A DNA stretch of 64,000 nucleotides from Siccirubricoccus sp. G192 (GTDB taxonomy: Bacteria > Pseudomonadota > Alphaproteobacteria > Acetobacterales > Acetobacteraceae), in contig NZ_JAHREN010000001.1 in assembly GCF_019084075.1 (NCBI RefSeq), positions 558,001 to 622,000 on the forward strand, written 5' to 3'. The position numbers and the translations under genes are program-made. Shown piece after piece: positions 36,956 through 47,096 of the stretch (position 1 is the first letter of the stretch; every line of letters starts with the position of its first letter). Under the pieces are notes generated by a model that saw only the letters and a program-made list of their open reading frames with translations, searched no databases and was not told the DNA's origin.

Positions 36956-37942
36956 TTACGAGCGGCGGCGGCGCCCGGCCGCCTCCTCGCGCCTGAGATC
37001 GACGATCATCCGGTACATGCCGTGGTCCGCCTCGCGGTAGCCGGTCCCGCCGCCGCGCTCGATCTGCTCATAGACCTGGGGGTGGGTTTTCGGCAGGGCC
37101 AGGTGGAAGAGCTTCATGTCCTCCTTGAAGACCGCCGGCAGTTCGGAACGCACCGCGGTGGGGCCGTTCGGGATGGGATCGCTGGTCCAGAGGATGCGGA
37201 GGTCGCGCATGGCCAGCATGCCCTTCTCCACCATGGCCCTGAGATTGCCGCGGGTGAAGCCCTGCTCCGCGCTGCCCTGGCCGGAGGCCCAGGTGACGGC
37301 GGCATCGTATTGGCGTTGCAGCACCGCGATGACGCCCTGCTCATGCCCGCCGGCGAAGCCGGTGCGGCTGAAATACTGGCCGGATTCCGGGTTGATGCCG
37401 GCGCGGCGCAGCGCGAAGCGCGGGATCAGGTAGCCGCTGGTGGAATTCGGGTCGGCCCAGGCCAGCGACTTGCCGCGCATCCCCTCGATGCCGGTGATGC
37501 CGGAATCGGCGCGCGTGACCATGACGCTCACATAGGCGATGGAGCCATCCGCCTCCTCCGGCACCACCAGCGGCTCGATGCCGCCATTGGTGTCCAACCA
37601 GGCGCCGGCATAGCCGGAGGCGCCGAGCCCCGCCATCTCGATCTGCCTCGCGCTGAAGGCCTGCAGCACGCCGGCATAGTCGCTGGCCGGGAAGAGCCGG
37701 ACCGGCACCCGGAAGGTTTCCTCGAGCAGCCGCTTGTAGTCGTCGTGGCGCGCCAGCCGGTCGGCCTCGTTCTCGCCGCCTATCAATCCGATGCGAAGCT
37801 GCGGCACCTGTGCTTTCCAGGCACGCTCGCCGGCGGCGGGCATGGCAATGCCGGCATCCTGGCTGCGGCGCTGCGCGGCGGCGGCGAGGGGCGCGAGGGC
37901 GGCGCCGGCGATCAGGCCGGCGAATTGGCGGCGGGTCGGCAT
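36956..37942 (-). CDS. phnD: phosphonate-type ABC transporter binding protein PhnD, copy 2
   Basis: Intact periplasmic binding protein of 328 aa. A Tat-like signal (MPTRRQFAGLIAGAALAPLA) precedes VPQLRIGLIGGENEADRLAR. ASGYAGAWLDTNGGIEP, DPNSTSGYLIPRFALRRAG and AAVTWASGQG line the ligand pocket of this family. It is closely similar to copy 1 along the whole length and serves as the internal reference for the frameshift there. It follows phnC copy 2 by 22 bp. Confidence 0.92.
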   Translation of the reverse strand: MPTRRQFAGLIAGAALAPLAAAAQRRSQDAGIAMPAAGERAWKAQVPQLRIGLIGGENEADRLARHDDYKRLLEETFRVPVRLFPASDYAGVLQAFSARQIEMAGLGASGYAGAWLDTNGGIEPLVVPEEADGSIAYVSVMVTRADSGITGIEGMRGKSLAWADPNSTSGYLIPRFALRRAGINPESGQYFSRTGFAGGHEQGVIAVLQRQYDAAVTWASGQGSAEQGFTRGNLRAMVEKGMLAMRDLRILWTSDPIPNGPTAVRSELPAVFKEDMKLFHLALPKTHPQVYEQIERGGGTGYREADHGMYRMIVDLRREEAAGRRRRS

Positions 37943-37964
37943 GGCGGGTTCTCCCGGTTCGGTG

Positions 37965-38777
37965 TCAGGCTGCGGCGGCCAGGGCGCGGCGCGTGGCGGG
38001 CTGCTGCGTGGCAGCAGCCTCGAATCCCGCCTCGGAGACGCCGTAGATGTCGCGCAGCCGGGCGGCGGTGAGGCCGGACGGCGCGCCGTCGAAGACCACG
38101 CGGCCCTGCTGCATGGCGATGATGCGGGTGCAGTATTCGCGGGCAGTGTCGAGGTGGTGCAGGTTGACCAGCACCGTCATGGCCTCCTCGCGATGCACCT
38201 GCCGCAGCGCGTCCATCACCAGGCGGGCGTTCTGCGGGTCGAGGCTGGCGATCGGCTCGTCGGCCAGGATGATGCGCGGCTGCTGCAACAGGGCGCGGCA
38301 GATCGCCACCCGCTGCTGCTGCCCGCCGGAGAGCGTGCCGGCGCGCTGCAAGGCCGTTTCCACCAGGCCGAAACGGTCCAGCGCCGCCAGCGCCATGGCG
38401 CGCTCCGCGGCGGTGAAGAGCTTCAGCAGGGAGGTGAGCGTCCGCCAATGCCCGGGCCGGCGGTTCAGCCGCCCCAGCAGCACATTGGTCAGCACATCCA
38501 GCCGCTGCACCAGGTTGAATTGCTGGAAGACCATGGCGCATTCGCTGCGCCAGTCGCAGAGCGCCCGGCCGCGCAGCGAGGTCACGTCGCGGCCATCCGC
38601 CAGGATGCGGCCGGCATCGGGCTCGGCCAGGCGGTTGACCATGCGCAGCAGCGTGGATTTGCCGGCCCCGGACCGGCCGATGATCCCCACCATCTGCCCG
38701 GCCGGGATGGCCAGGCTGACCGCATCCACCGCCACCACGGCACCGAACCGGCGCGTCAGGCCCTGAAGCTCGAGCAT
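37965..38777 (-). CDS. phnC: phosphonate-type ABC transporter ATPase PhnC, copy 2
   Basis: First gene of the phnC-phnD-phnC-phnD-phnE-phnE run; 270 aa. [35 protein letters not shown] and [10 protein letters not shown] give a complete ABC ATPase. Compared with copy 1 it differs mainly in a short stretch after LLGRL and at the C-terminus. GGGGAAGG precedes the ATG. A Pho box with a matching -10 lies just upstream, so the run is expected to be induced by phosphate limitation. Confidence 0.92.
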   Translation of the reverse strand: MLELQGLTRRFGAVVAVDAVSLAIPAGQMVGIIGRSGAGKSTLLRMVNRLAEPDAGRILADGRDVTSLRGRALCDWRSECAMVFQQFNLVQRLDVLTNVLLGRLNRRPGHWRTLTSLLKLFTAAERAMALAALDRFGLVETALQRAGTLSGGQQQRVAICRALLQQPRIILADEPIASLDPQNARLVMDALRQVHREEAMTVLVNLHHLDTAREYCTRIIAMQQGRVVFDGAPSGLTAARLRDIYGVSEAGFEAAATQQPATRRALAAAA

Positions 38778-38800
38778 CGCCTTCCCCTGCTGCTGGCCGG

Positions 38801-38845
38801 GCTATAGCGGCGGGGCATGACGCGGCGATGACAGGCTGGCGACAT
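38801..38845 (-). promoter_or_regulatory. Pho box and -10 element upstream of the phn genes
   Basis: On the minus strand, CTGTCAT (38834-38828), four bases, then GCGTCAT (38823-38817) form a Pho box matching CTGTCAT-N4-CTGTCAT at 12 of 14 positions. A third, weaker unit ATGTCGC lies at 38845-38839 in the same 11-bp phase. TATAGC (38806-38801) follows after 10 bases, the spacing found in PhoB-activated promoters, where the box replaces the -35. The phnC start codon is about 24 bases further on. Confidence 0.75.
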
Positions 38846-38929
38846 TCGTGTTGCGCCTGGGCCTGGCAGCGGGGTTGATCCCGCGCCGGCCGGCGTCCAG
38901 TTTGCGGCCAAGACTCCGGGAGGAACCCC

Positions 38930-39906
38930 ATGATCCGCCGCCGCATCCTGCTGCATGCCCCCCCCTGCTCGGCCTGCCCGGCCTTGCCGCCCAGGCCCAG
39001 ACGGCGGAGGGCTATCCGAGCCGCGCCGTCTCGGTGCTGCTGGGCTATCCGCCGGGCGGCGTGACCGACACCACCACCCGCGCGGTGGCGGAGCGCATGT
39101 CGCGCGAGCTGGGCCAGACCGTGGTGGTGGAGAACCGCGCCGGGGCGGCGACCGCGGTGGCCAATACCGCCGTGGCCCAGGCGAGGCCGGATGGCTACAC
39201 GCTGCTGATGGGCACCTCGACCCTCGCCATCAACCCGGCGCTGCAACCCAACCTGACGCCGAAGGAGCCGATGCGGGAGCTGGTGCCCATCGGCATGGTG
39301 TTCCGCACCGCCTTCGTGCTGCATGTGCATCCCAGCCTGCCGGTGCGCAGCACGGCGGAGCTGATCGCCTGGGCGAAGGCCAATCCGGGCAAGCTCAATT
39401 TCGGCAGTTCCGGCACCGGCGCGGTGAACCACCTGTCGCAGGCGATGTTCGTCGAGCGTGCCGGGATCGAGGTGGTGCATGTGCCCTATCGTGGCGGCGC
39501 CCCGGCTCTGCTGGATCTCCGCGCCGGCCGCATCCAGGCGATGTTCGCGGCGGTGCTGGAGGCGCTGCCGGCAATGCAGGACGGGGCGACGCGCGGCCTC
39601 GCCATCTCCTCCGCCGAGCGGCTGCCATTGCTGCCCGATCTGCCGCCGGTGGCGGAGGCGCTGCCGGGCTTCAACACGGTGTTCTGGCAGGGGCTGTTTG
39701 CGCCGCCCGGCACGCCGGCGCCGGTGCTGGCGCGGCTCGGCGCCGCGCTCCACGCGACCACCGAGGACCCGGAGCTGCGCGCCCGCCTGGCGCCGCATGG
39801 GGTGGTGCTGGAAACCGGCGACGCGGCGGCCCTCGCCCGCACCCTGGCGGAGGAGACCGCGATGTGGGGCAAGCTGATCCGCGACGCGGGGATCAAGCCC
39901 GACTGA
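38930..39906 (+). CDS. Bug/TTT periplasmic solute receptor (frameshift in the signal peptide)
   Basis: TctC-like receptor, 325 aa after repair. GGGAGGA lies just before ATG at 38930, giving MIRRRILLHA; the rest of the signal (LLGLPGLAAQAQ) and the mature protein are in the next frame. The break is in a run of eight C at 38958-38965, one short of nine. Mature blocks are YPSRAVSVLLGYPPGGVTDT, VVVENRAGAATAVANTAV and HVPYRGGAPALLDLRAG. It diverges from the phn operon across about 150 bp and has no TctAB partner. Confidence 0.85.
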
Positions 39907-39965
39907 CCGGCCCCGCCGCTGCCCGCGGATTCGCGGCACAGGCGGAGACTCGGCGGGATGCTTGC

Positions 39966-39989
39966 GCTGCACCGGCGGACCAGTGCAGC
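39966..39989 (+). terminator. hairpin between Bug receptor and GntP genes
   Basis: GCTGCACCGG, a CGGA loop and CCAGTGCAGC form a 10-bp stem with one wobble pair, in the 190-bp gap after the receptor stop. There is no T-run, so a terminator role is only suggested. Confidence 0.35.
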
Positions 39990-40096
39990 CTTGTGCTCCA
40001 GGCCGTGTTTTGCCGGCCGGGTGCAGCCGGCGGCTCGCGCGCGGGCCGGCGGGCCATGCGCGAGCTGCCAGCACCGCGGAAAGGAGGAGTCCGCCC

Positions 40097-41581
40097 ATGA
40101 TCGGCCTCGCCGGCGTCGTCCTGTCCTTGATTTTGCTGATGTATCTTGCCTATCGCGGCATCAATGTCCTGGTGCTGGCGCCGCTGCTGGCGCTGCTCGC
40201 GGTGCTGGCGCAGGGCGACCTGCCGCTGCTCGGCACCTATACCCAGCTTTTCATGGGGGCGCTCGGGCGCTACCTCATCCAGTTCTTCCCGCTGTTCCTG
40301 CTCGGCGCCATCTTCGGCAAGCTGATGGACGACAGCGGCTCGGCCCGCGCGATCGCGCATTGGATCGTCGGCCGCGTCGGCGCGCAGCGGGCGATCCTCG
40401 CCGTGGTGCTGGCCTGCGGCATCCTGACCTATGGCGGCGTGTCGCTCTTCGTCGTGGCCTTCGCCGTCTTCCCCATCGCGGCTTCGCTGTTCCGCGAGAG
40501 CGGCACGCCCAAGCGGCTGATCCCGGGCGCCATCGCGCTCGGCAGCTTCACCTTCACCATGACGGCGCTGCCGGGCACGCCGGCGATCCAGAACGCGATC
40601 CCCTCGCCCTTCTTCGGCACCGACGCCTTCGCCGCGCCGGGGCTCGGCAGCATCGCGGCGCTCGTCATGTTCGGCGTCGGCATGGCCTGGCTGAACTGGC
40701 GGGCGAGCGCCGCCCAGCGCGCCGGCGAGGGCTATCTGGCCGTGGCCGCCCCCGGCGGCCTGCGCCCGGGCACCGCCGGCGCCGCGCAGCTTGGCGATGT
40801 GCCGCGCGAGGCTCCGCCGCCGCCCGGCGCGGAGCAACCGAGCGGCGTGCCGGTCTCCGAAGGCCAGGCCGGGCCGATGCCGAGCATGGCCGTCGCCTTC
40901 GCCCCGGTGGTGATCGTGATCGCGGTGAACTGGCTGTTCCTGAATTACGGCGTGCCGCTGATGGACACCGCCTACCTGGCCGAGCCGAAATACGGCTCCA
41001 CGAATATCGGCGCGGTGCGCGGCATCTGGTCCATCATCGTGGCGCTGCTGGTGGCCATCGCCTTCCTGCTCGCCGCAACCTGGCGCTCGATCGGTGACGT
41101 GAAGCGCTCGGTGAACGAGGGCACGATGGGTTCGCTGCTGCCCATCTTCAATACCGCTTCCGAGGTCGGCTACGGCGCCACCATTGCCTCGCTGCCGGCC
41201 TTCGCCATCATCAAGGACGCGGTGCTGAATGTCGGCGGCGGCAATCCGGTGATCTCGCTCGCGGTCGCGGTGAACGTGCTGGCGGGCATCACCGGCTCGG
41301 CCTCGGGCGGCATGAGCATCGCGCTGCAGACCCTGGGCCCGACCTATGCGGAGCTGGCGCAGGCGGCGGGCATCAACCCGCAGATCCTGCACCGGGTCGC
41401 GGCGCTGGCCTCCGGCGGCTTCGACTCGCTGCCGCATAACGGCGCGGTCATCACCCTGCTGACCATCACCGGGCTGACGCATCGGGACAGCTATGCCGAT
41501 ATCGGCATGGTCTCGGTGGTGATCCCGCTGCTGGCGCTGGTCGCGGTGCTGGTGCTGTTCAGCCTGTTTGGCACCTTCTGA
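40097..41581 (+). CDS. GntP-family organic-acid permease
   Basis: Integral membrane secondary transporter of 494 aa in the gluconate:H+ symporter family, with about 12 hydrophobic segments. GVVLSLILLMYLAYRGINVL, LFPLFLLGAIFGKLMDDSG-like and HNGAVITLLTITGLTHRDSY segments are typical; members carry gluconate, citrate or 3-hydroxybutyrate. AAGGAGGAG stands before the ATG at 40097, which is therefore chosen over an upstream in-frame start. The middle has a Pro-rich cytoplasmic or periplasmic loop near residue 240. The next two genes follow closely and probably share its transcript. Confidence 0.88.
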   Translation: MIGLAGVVLSLILLMYLAYRGINVLVLAPLLALLAVLAQGDLPLLGTYTQLFMGALGRYLIQFFPLFLLGAIFGKLMDDSGSARAIAHWIVGRVGAQRAILAVVLACGILTYGGVSLFVVAFAVFPIAASLFRESGTPKRLIPGAIALGSFTFTMTALPGTPAIQNAIPSPFFGTDAFAAPGLGSIAALVMFGVGMAWLNWRASAAQRAGEGYLAVAAPGGLRPGTAGAAQLGDVPREAPPPPGAEQPSGVPVSEGQAGPMPSMAVAFAPVVIVIAVNWLFLNYGVPLMDTAYLAEPKYGSTNIGAVRGIWSIIVALLVAIAFLLAATWRSIGDVKRSVNEGTMGSLLPIFNTASEVGYGATIASLPAFAIIKDAVLNVGGGNPVISLAVAVNVLAGITGSASGGMSIALQTLGPTYAELAQAAGINPQILHRVAALASGGFDSLPHNGAVITLLTITGLTHRDSYADIGMVSVVIPLLALVAVLVLFSLFGTF

Positions 41582-41594
41582 GGGGGGGCGGGCC

Positions 41595-42425
41595 ATGCGC
41601 AGCATCCTGGCGGCCGCGGTCGCCGCGCTGATCGCCCTCCTGGCCCAGCCTGCGGCGGCGCAGCCGCAATCCCAACCCTTGGCTCCGCCGCAGCGGCTGC
41701 GGCTCGTGACCGGCGAGCTGCCACCCTATGCCTTCCACGTGCCGCCGCCCACGGTGGCCGAAATCGGCGAGCCGCAGGGCCTGGTCTATGAGGTCGTGCG
41801 CGAGGTGGCGCGACGCATCGGCCACCCGACCGGGGTGGAGTTCATGCCCTGGCCGCTGGCCCAGGAACTGACGATGAACCGCCCAGGCATGGGCATCCTG
41901 GCACTTACGCGCTCACCCGAACGCGAGGAGCACTATGCCTGGGTCTTCAACGTCGTGACCGACGACCTGGTGCTGGTGGGCGGCGCCGGCGTGGATGCCA
42001 CCTCGCTCGACCGGGTGCGGGAGCGCCCGACGGGCGTGCTGCTGCGCTCGGGTGCCGAGCAGCTCCTGCGGGAGCGGGGCTTTACGCGCATCCAGCCGGC
42101 CTACGAGGAATGGATGAATGCCCAGCGCCTGAAGGACCGGCTGCTCGATGCCTGGCTCGCGCCGCGGCTGATGGTGCTGCATGCCTGGCGCGAGGTGGGC
42201 GGCGATGTCGGCACGCTGAACATCGGCCAGGTGGTGCGGCGGAGCGAGATCTGGTTCGCCTCATCCCGCGACCTGCCGGAGGCGGAGATCACGCGCTGGC
42301 GCCGCGGCTTCGACGAGGTTCGGGCGGATGGCACCTATGACCGCCTGCTCGCCCGCTATACCCGCCTGCGCCCGGACCCGGTGCCGGAGCAGGCGCGGCG
42401 GGAGGCGATCCCCTGGGTGAATTGA
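41595..42425 (+). CDS. exported family-3-type solute-binding protein
   Basis: A 276-aa periplasmic protein with signal RSILAAAVAALIALLAQPAA. The mature part starts RLVTGELPPYAFHV and resembles polar-amino-acid-type (SBP_bac_3) binding proteins (GLVYEVVREVARRIG, then PWPLAQELTMNRPGMGIL). No ABC ATPase or permease is near it. It lies 13 bp after the GntP gene and 21 bp before the CoA transferase gene. It could present substrate to the permease or act as a sensor domain; both are inference. Confidence 0.8.
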   Translation: MRSILAAAVAALIALLAQPAAAQPQSQPLAPPQRLRLVTGELPPYAFHVPPPTVAEIGEPQGLVYEVVREVARRIGHPTGVEFMPWPLAQELTMNRPGMGILALTRSPEREEHYAWVFNVVTDDLVLVGGAGVDATSLDRVRERPTGVLLRSGAEQLLRERGFTRIQPAYEEWMNAQRLKDRLLDAWLAPRLMVLHAWREVGGDVGTLNIGQVVRRSEIWFASSRDLPEAEITRWRRGFDEVRADGTYDRLLARYTRLRPDPVPEQARREAIPWVN

Positions 42426-42446
42426 GGCGGGCGGGAGGAACGGGCG

Positions 42447-44385
42447 ATGCGCAACAAGATCGTCTCCGCGGCCGAGGCCGCGGCCCTGGTGCAGGATGGC
42501 GACACGGTCGCGACCTCGGGCTTCGTCGGCATCGGCGTGCCCGACGACCTGCTCGCGGCCTTGCAGGCGCGCCATGCGGCGGAGGGCGCACCGCGCGGCC
42601 TGACCCTGCTCTTCGCCGCAGGCCAGGGGGACGGCAGGGAGCGCGGGCTGAACCGGCTGGCCGCCGACGGGTTGCTGCGGCGCGTGGTCGGCGGCCATTG
42701 GGGGCTGATCCCGAAACTCGGGCGCCTGGCGCTGGAGAACCGGATCGAGGGCTACAACCTGCCCCAGGGCGTCATCAGCCAGATGTACCGCGACATTGCC
42801 GCGGGGAAGCCCGGCACGATCACCCGTGTCGGGTTGCGGACCTTCGTGGATCCGCGCCTGGAGGGCGGGCGGATCAACACCATCACGCAGGAGGATCTGG
42901 TCCGGCTGATCGAGATCGGCGGCGAGGAGTTCCTGTTCTACCGCGCGCTGCGCGCCAATGTGGCGCTGCTCCGCGCCACCACCGCCGACCCGGACGGCAA
43001 CCTGACCATGGAGCGCGAGGCGCTGACGCTCGATAACCTCGCCATGGCCATGGCCGCGCATAACTCGGGCGGCATCGTCGTGGCGCAGGTGGAGCGCATC
43101 GCGACCGCGGGCTCGCTGCATCCGCGGCAGGTGGTGGTGCCCGGCGTGCTGGTGGATTGCGTGGTGGTTGCCGATCCCGCCAACCACGCGCAGACCTACG
43201 GGACGCAATACTCGCCGGCCTTCTCGGGCGAGCTGCGCGTGCCGCTGGAGGGGCTGGCGGCGCTGCCGCTCGATGAGCGGAAGATCATCGCCCGCCGCGC
43301 GGCGATGGAGCTGCCGGTGAACGGCGTGGTCAATCTCGGCATCGGCATGCCGGAAGGCGTGGCCGCGGTGGCGAATGAGGAGCGCGTCCTCGACCTCATC
43401 ACCCTGACGGCGGAGCCTGGCGTGATCGGCGGCCTGCCCGCCTCCGGCCTCGATTTCGGCGCGGCGGTGAATACCCAGGCGGTGATCCACCAGAACCAGC
43501 AATTCGACTTCTATGACGGCGGCGGGCTCGACCTCGCCTGCCTCGGCATGGCCGAGGCGAGCGCCGCGGGGAATGTCAATGTCAGCCGCTTCGGCAGCCG
43601 GCTGGCGGGCGCCGGCGGCTTCATCAACATCAGCCAGAATGCCCGGCGGGTGGTGTTCATGGGCACCTTCACGGCCGGCGGGCTGCGGGTGGAGGTGCGG
43701 GACGGGCAATTGCGCATCCTGCAGGAGGGAAGGGCGCAGAAATTCCACGCCTCGGTGCAGCAGGTGACCTTCAGCGGCCCCTTCGCCGCCGAGCGCGGCC
43801 GGGAGGTGCTCTATGTCACCGAGCGTTGCGTGCTGCGCCTGGTGCCGGAGGGGCTGGAACTGGCCGAGGTCGCGCCCGGTGTGGATATCGAACGCGACAT
43901 CCTGGCGCAGATGGGCTTCCGGCCGCTGGTGCGCGCGCCGCGGCCGATGGATGCCCGCATCTTCCGCCCGGAGGCGATGGACCTGCGCGCCGGGCTGCTC
44001 GACCTGCGCCTGCCCGACCGCATCGCCTATGATGCCGGGCGCAACCTGCTGTTCCTGAATTTCCGAGCGGATGCATGTGCGCGACCTCGCCGATATCGCG
44101 GCGATCCGCGCCACGGTCGGGGAGCGCTGCACCGCCATCGGCCGCCGCGTCGGCGTGGTGGTGAATTACGACGGCTTCCGGCTGGAGGAGGAGGTCGCCG
44201 GCGCCTATGCCGCCATGGTGGCCGAGATATCGGAGGCGCACTACACGCAGGTCAGCCGCTACACCACCAGCGCCTTCCTGCGCCACAAGCTGGCGCGCAC
44301 CCTGACCCGCTCCGTCGCGCCGCATCTCTTCGAGACCCAGGCGGAGGCGCGGGCCTTCCACCAGGCGCAGCCGGACCCAGCGTGA
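42447..44385 (+). CDS. acetate/3-ketoacid-type CoA transferase with extra C-terminal domain (one-base frameshift)
   Basis: Family I CoA transferase in which alpha and beta halves are fused, 645 aa after repair. TSGFVGIGVPDDLLAAL starts the alpha half. The beta half holds MELPVNGVVNLGIGMPEGVA with the catalytic glutamate region and TLTAEPGVIGGLPASG. YdiF-like enzymes end near residue 520; here another 120 residues follow, with LFLNFER, then VRDLADIAAIRATVGERC and VVVNYDGFRL, recalling STAS/SpoIIAA-like domains. The frame breaks at CTGAATTTCCGAG (44063), one C too many, the same context as in rho. It probably activates the acid imported by the GntP permease. Confidence 0.84.
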
Positions 44386-44440
44386 GTCGCCCGGCTCGGC
44401 CGGCGACCGCTCCGGGCGATACACCCGGGGCGATAGGGGT

Positions 44441-46297
44441 TTAGCGCCGCCGCAGGGCGGCCACGTCGCGCACCGCCCCGCGGGCGGCGCTCGTCGCCAT
44501 CGCGCCATAGGCCCTGAGCGCCGTCGAGACCTGCCGCTTGCGGGGTGCGGCCGGCTGCCAGGCGGCATCGCCCCGCGCCTCCATGGCGGCGCGGCGGCGT
44601 GCCAGCTCCGCCTCCGGCACCGCCAGGCGGATGCTGCGGCCGGGGATGTCGATCTCCACCCGGTCGCCATCCTCGGCCAGCCCGATCAACCCGCCCTCCG
44701 CCGCCTCCGGCGAGAGATGCCCGATGGAAAGACCGGAGGAGCCGCCGGAGAAGCGGCCATCCGTCACCAGGGCGCAGAGCTTCCCAAGGCCCTTCGACTT
44801 CAGGTAGCTGGTCGGGTAGAGCATCTCCTGCATCCCCGGGCCGCCGCGCGGCCCCTCATAGCGCACCAGCACCACGTCGCCGGCCTGCACGGCCCCGCCG
44901 AGGATGCCCTCCACCGCCGCGTCCTGGCTCTCGAAGATGCGCGCCGGGCCGCTGAAGGCGAGGATCGAGGCATCGACCCCGGCGGTCTTCACGATGCAGC
45001 CCTCCTCGGCCAGGTTGCCATAGAGCACGGCGAGGCCACCATCGGCGGAGAAGGCATGTTCCCGGTCGCGGATCACGCCCCCGGCGCGGTCCAGGTCCAG
45101 CGCATCCCAGCGCTGGTCCTGGCTGAAGGCTTCGATGCTCGGCACGCCGCCCGGCGCGGCGCGGAAGAAGGTCAGCACCGCCTCGTCCACCGTGCGCCGC
45201 ACGTCCCAGCGGGCCAGCGCCTCGGCGAGGCTCGGCGCATCCACCCGGCTGACGGCGGTGTCCAGCAGCCCGGCGCGGTCCAGTTCGCCCAGGATGCCCA
45301 TGATGCCGCCGGCGCGGTGCACATCCTCCACATGCACATCGGCGACCGAGGGCGCCACCTTGCAGAGCACCGGCACGCGGCGCGACAGCCGGTCGATGTC
45401 CTGCATGGTGAAGGGCACCTCGCCCTCATGCGCCGCGGCCAGCAGGTGCAGCACGGTATTGGTCGAGCCGCCCATGGCGATGTCGAGCGTCATGGCATTG
45501 CCGAAGGCGGCGGGGGTGGCGATGCTGCGCGGCAGCACGGAAAAGTCCTCCGTCTCGTAATGCGCGCGGGTGATCTCGACGATCCGCCGCCCGGCCTCCA
45601 GGAACAGCCGCCGGCGGTCGGCATGGGTGGCCACCACGGTGCCGTTGCCCGGCAGCGCCAGGCCCAGCGCCTCGGTCAGGCAGTTCATGGAATTGGCGGT
45701 GAACATGCCGGAGCAGGAGCCGCAGGTCGGGCAGGCCGAACGCTCGATCACCTGCACCTCGGCATCCGTCACGCTGGCATCGGCGGCGGCCACCATGGCG
45801 TCGATCAGGTCGACCGAGCGCTTCTGGCCGCGATGCACCACCTTGCCCGCCTCCATCGGCCCGCCGGAGACGAAGATGGTGGGGATGTTCAGCCGCATGG
45901 CGGCCATCAGCATGCCCGGCGTGATCTTGTCGCAATTGGAGATGCAGACCATGGCATCGGCGCAATGCGCATTGACCATGTATTCCACGCTGTCGGCGAT
46001 CAGCTCGCGCGACGGCAGGCTGTAGAGCATGCCGTCATGGCCCATGGCGATGCCGTCATCCACCGCGATGGTGTTGAACTCCTTGGCCACGCCGCCCGCC
46101 GCCTCGATCTCCCGCGCGACGAGCTGGCCGAGGTCCTTCAGGTGGACATGGCCGGGGACGAATTGGGTGAAGGAATTCACCACGGCGATGATCGGCTTGC
46201 CGAAATCGCCGTCCTTCATGCCGGTGGCGCGCCAGAGGCCGCGGGCGCCCGCCATGTTGCGGCCATGGGTGGTGGTGCGCGAACGGTAGCTGGGCAT
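44441..46297 (-). CDS. ilvD: dihydroxy-acid dehydratase
   Basis: Iron-sulfur enzyme of branched-chain amino-acid synthesis, 618 aa. [20 protein letters not shown] is the usual start. Cluster and active-site segments are [35 protein letters not shown] and [17 protein letters not shown]. The pattern is that of the [4Fe-4S]/[2Fe-2S] IlvD group rather than of Edd. The gene stands alone here, tail to tail with the CoA transferase. Confidence 0.95.
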   Translation of the reverse strand: MPSYRSRTTTHGRNMAGARGLWRATGMKDGDFGKPIIAVVNSFTQFVPGHVHLKDLGQLVAREIEAAGGVAKEFNTIAVDDGIAMGHDGMLYSLPSRELIADSVEYMVNAHCADAMVCISNCDKITPGMLMAAMRLNIPTIFVSGGPMEAGKVVHRGQKRSVDLIDAMVAAADASVTDAEVQVIERSACPTCGSCSGMFTANSMNCLTEALGLALPGNGTVVATHADRRRLFLEAGRRIVEITRAHYETEDFSVLPRSIATPAAFGNAMTLDIAMGGSTNTVLHLLAAAHEGEVPFTMQDIDRLSRRVPVLCKVAPSVADVHVEDVHRAGGIMGILGELDRAGLLDTAVSRVDAPSLAEALARWDVRRTVDEAVLTFFRAAPGGVPSIEAFSQDQRWDALDLDRAGGVIRDREHAFSADGGLAVLYGNLAEEGCIVKTAGVDASILAFSGPARIFESQDAAVEGILGGAVQAGDVVLVRYEGPRGGPGMQEMLYPTSYLKSKGLGKLCALVTDGRFSGGSSGLSIGHLSPEAAEGGLIGLAEDGDRVEIDIPGRSIRLAVPEAELARRRAAMEARGDAAWQPAAPRKRQVSTALRAYGAMATSAARGAVRDVAALRRR

Positions 46298-46489
46298 GCC
46301 GGGGGGGTCCTGTGCGGGCGGTTCGGTCCGAACCCGGATGCGCCTCCCGCAGGAGGCCCGGCCGGGCAATTCCGGTGGTCTAGCGGCTCCGCCCCGCCTC
46401 CGCCACCCTTGGTGCCTGCGGGCCGGCACGATTGCGATCACGCAGGCGGCCGTCCCGGGGATTAGGATGGTCGCGACAGGAGACCGCCA

Positions 46490-47068
46490 ATGCGACATCC
46501 CCTCACGCTGGCCCTCGCCCTTTCCGGCACCCTGCTGCTGGCCGCCGGGACGGCGCTGGCCCAGCCGGTGGATGACCCCGGCCACCGCCACCAGCCGCAG
46601 GCCCCGGCCGAGGCCACGCCGATCCCCTCGATGCCCGGCCAGGATGCCTTCGGCGCGGTGCAGGAGATCGTCCGCATCCTCCGGGCCGATCCGCGGACCG
46701 ACTGGTCCCGGGTGAATCTGGACGCGTTGCGCGAGCACCTCATCGACATGCACGAGGTGACGCTGCGCGCCGCCGTGGCGGTGCAGCGGGTGGAGGGCGG
46801 CATCCGGGCGGCGGTGACCGGCGAGGGGCGCACGCTTCAGGCGATCCGCCGCATGGTCCCGGCGCATGCGCGGGAGATCGACGGCCAGGACGGCTGGCAG
46901 GCCCGCACCGAGGCCCTGCCGGATGGCGTGGCGCTGACCGTCACCGCGGCGGAACCGCGGGAGGCGCAGGTGATCCAGGGCCTCGGCTTCATCGGCGTGC
47001 TGGCCACCGGCGCCCATCACCAGCGGCACCACCTCGCCATGGCCAGGGGCGAGTTCCACGCCCGATGA
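46490..47068 (+). CDS. secreted protein of unknown function
   Basis: A 192-aa protein with a clear signal peptide ([27 protein letters not shown], cleaved near ALAQ). The mature part is His-rich at its start ([10 protein letters not shown]) and again near the end ([17 protein letters not shown]), with a helical core. The histidine clusters suggest metal binding, which is inference. I do not recognise the family. A long perfect hairpin follows the stop. Confidence 0.75.
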   Translation: MRHPLTLALALSGTLLLAAGTALAQPVDDPGHRHQPQAPAEATPIPSMPGQDAFGAVQEIVRILRADPRTDWSRVNLDALREHLIDMHEVTLRAAVAVQRVEGGIRAAVTGEGRTLQAIRRMVPAHAREIDGQDGWQARTEALPDGVALTVTAAEPREAQVIQGLGFIGVLATGAHHQRHHLAMARGEFHAR

Positions 47069-47096
47069 GGGCGCGTTGCAGTCCGCGAAAGCCTGC

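Noticed and set aside
42261..44138. A 625-codon open frame opposite the CoA transferase
   Set aside because: Shadow of the real gene; composition is His/Gln/Arg-rich without motifs.
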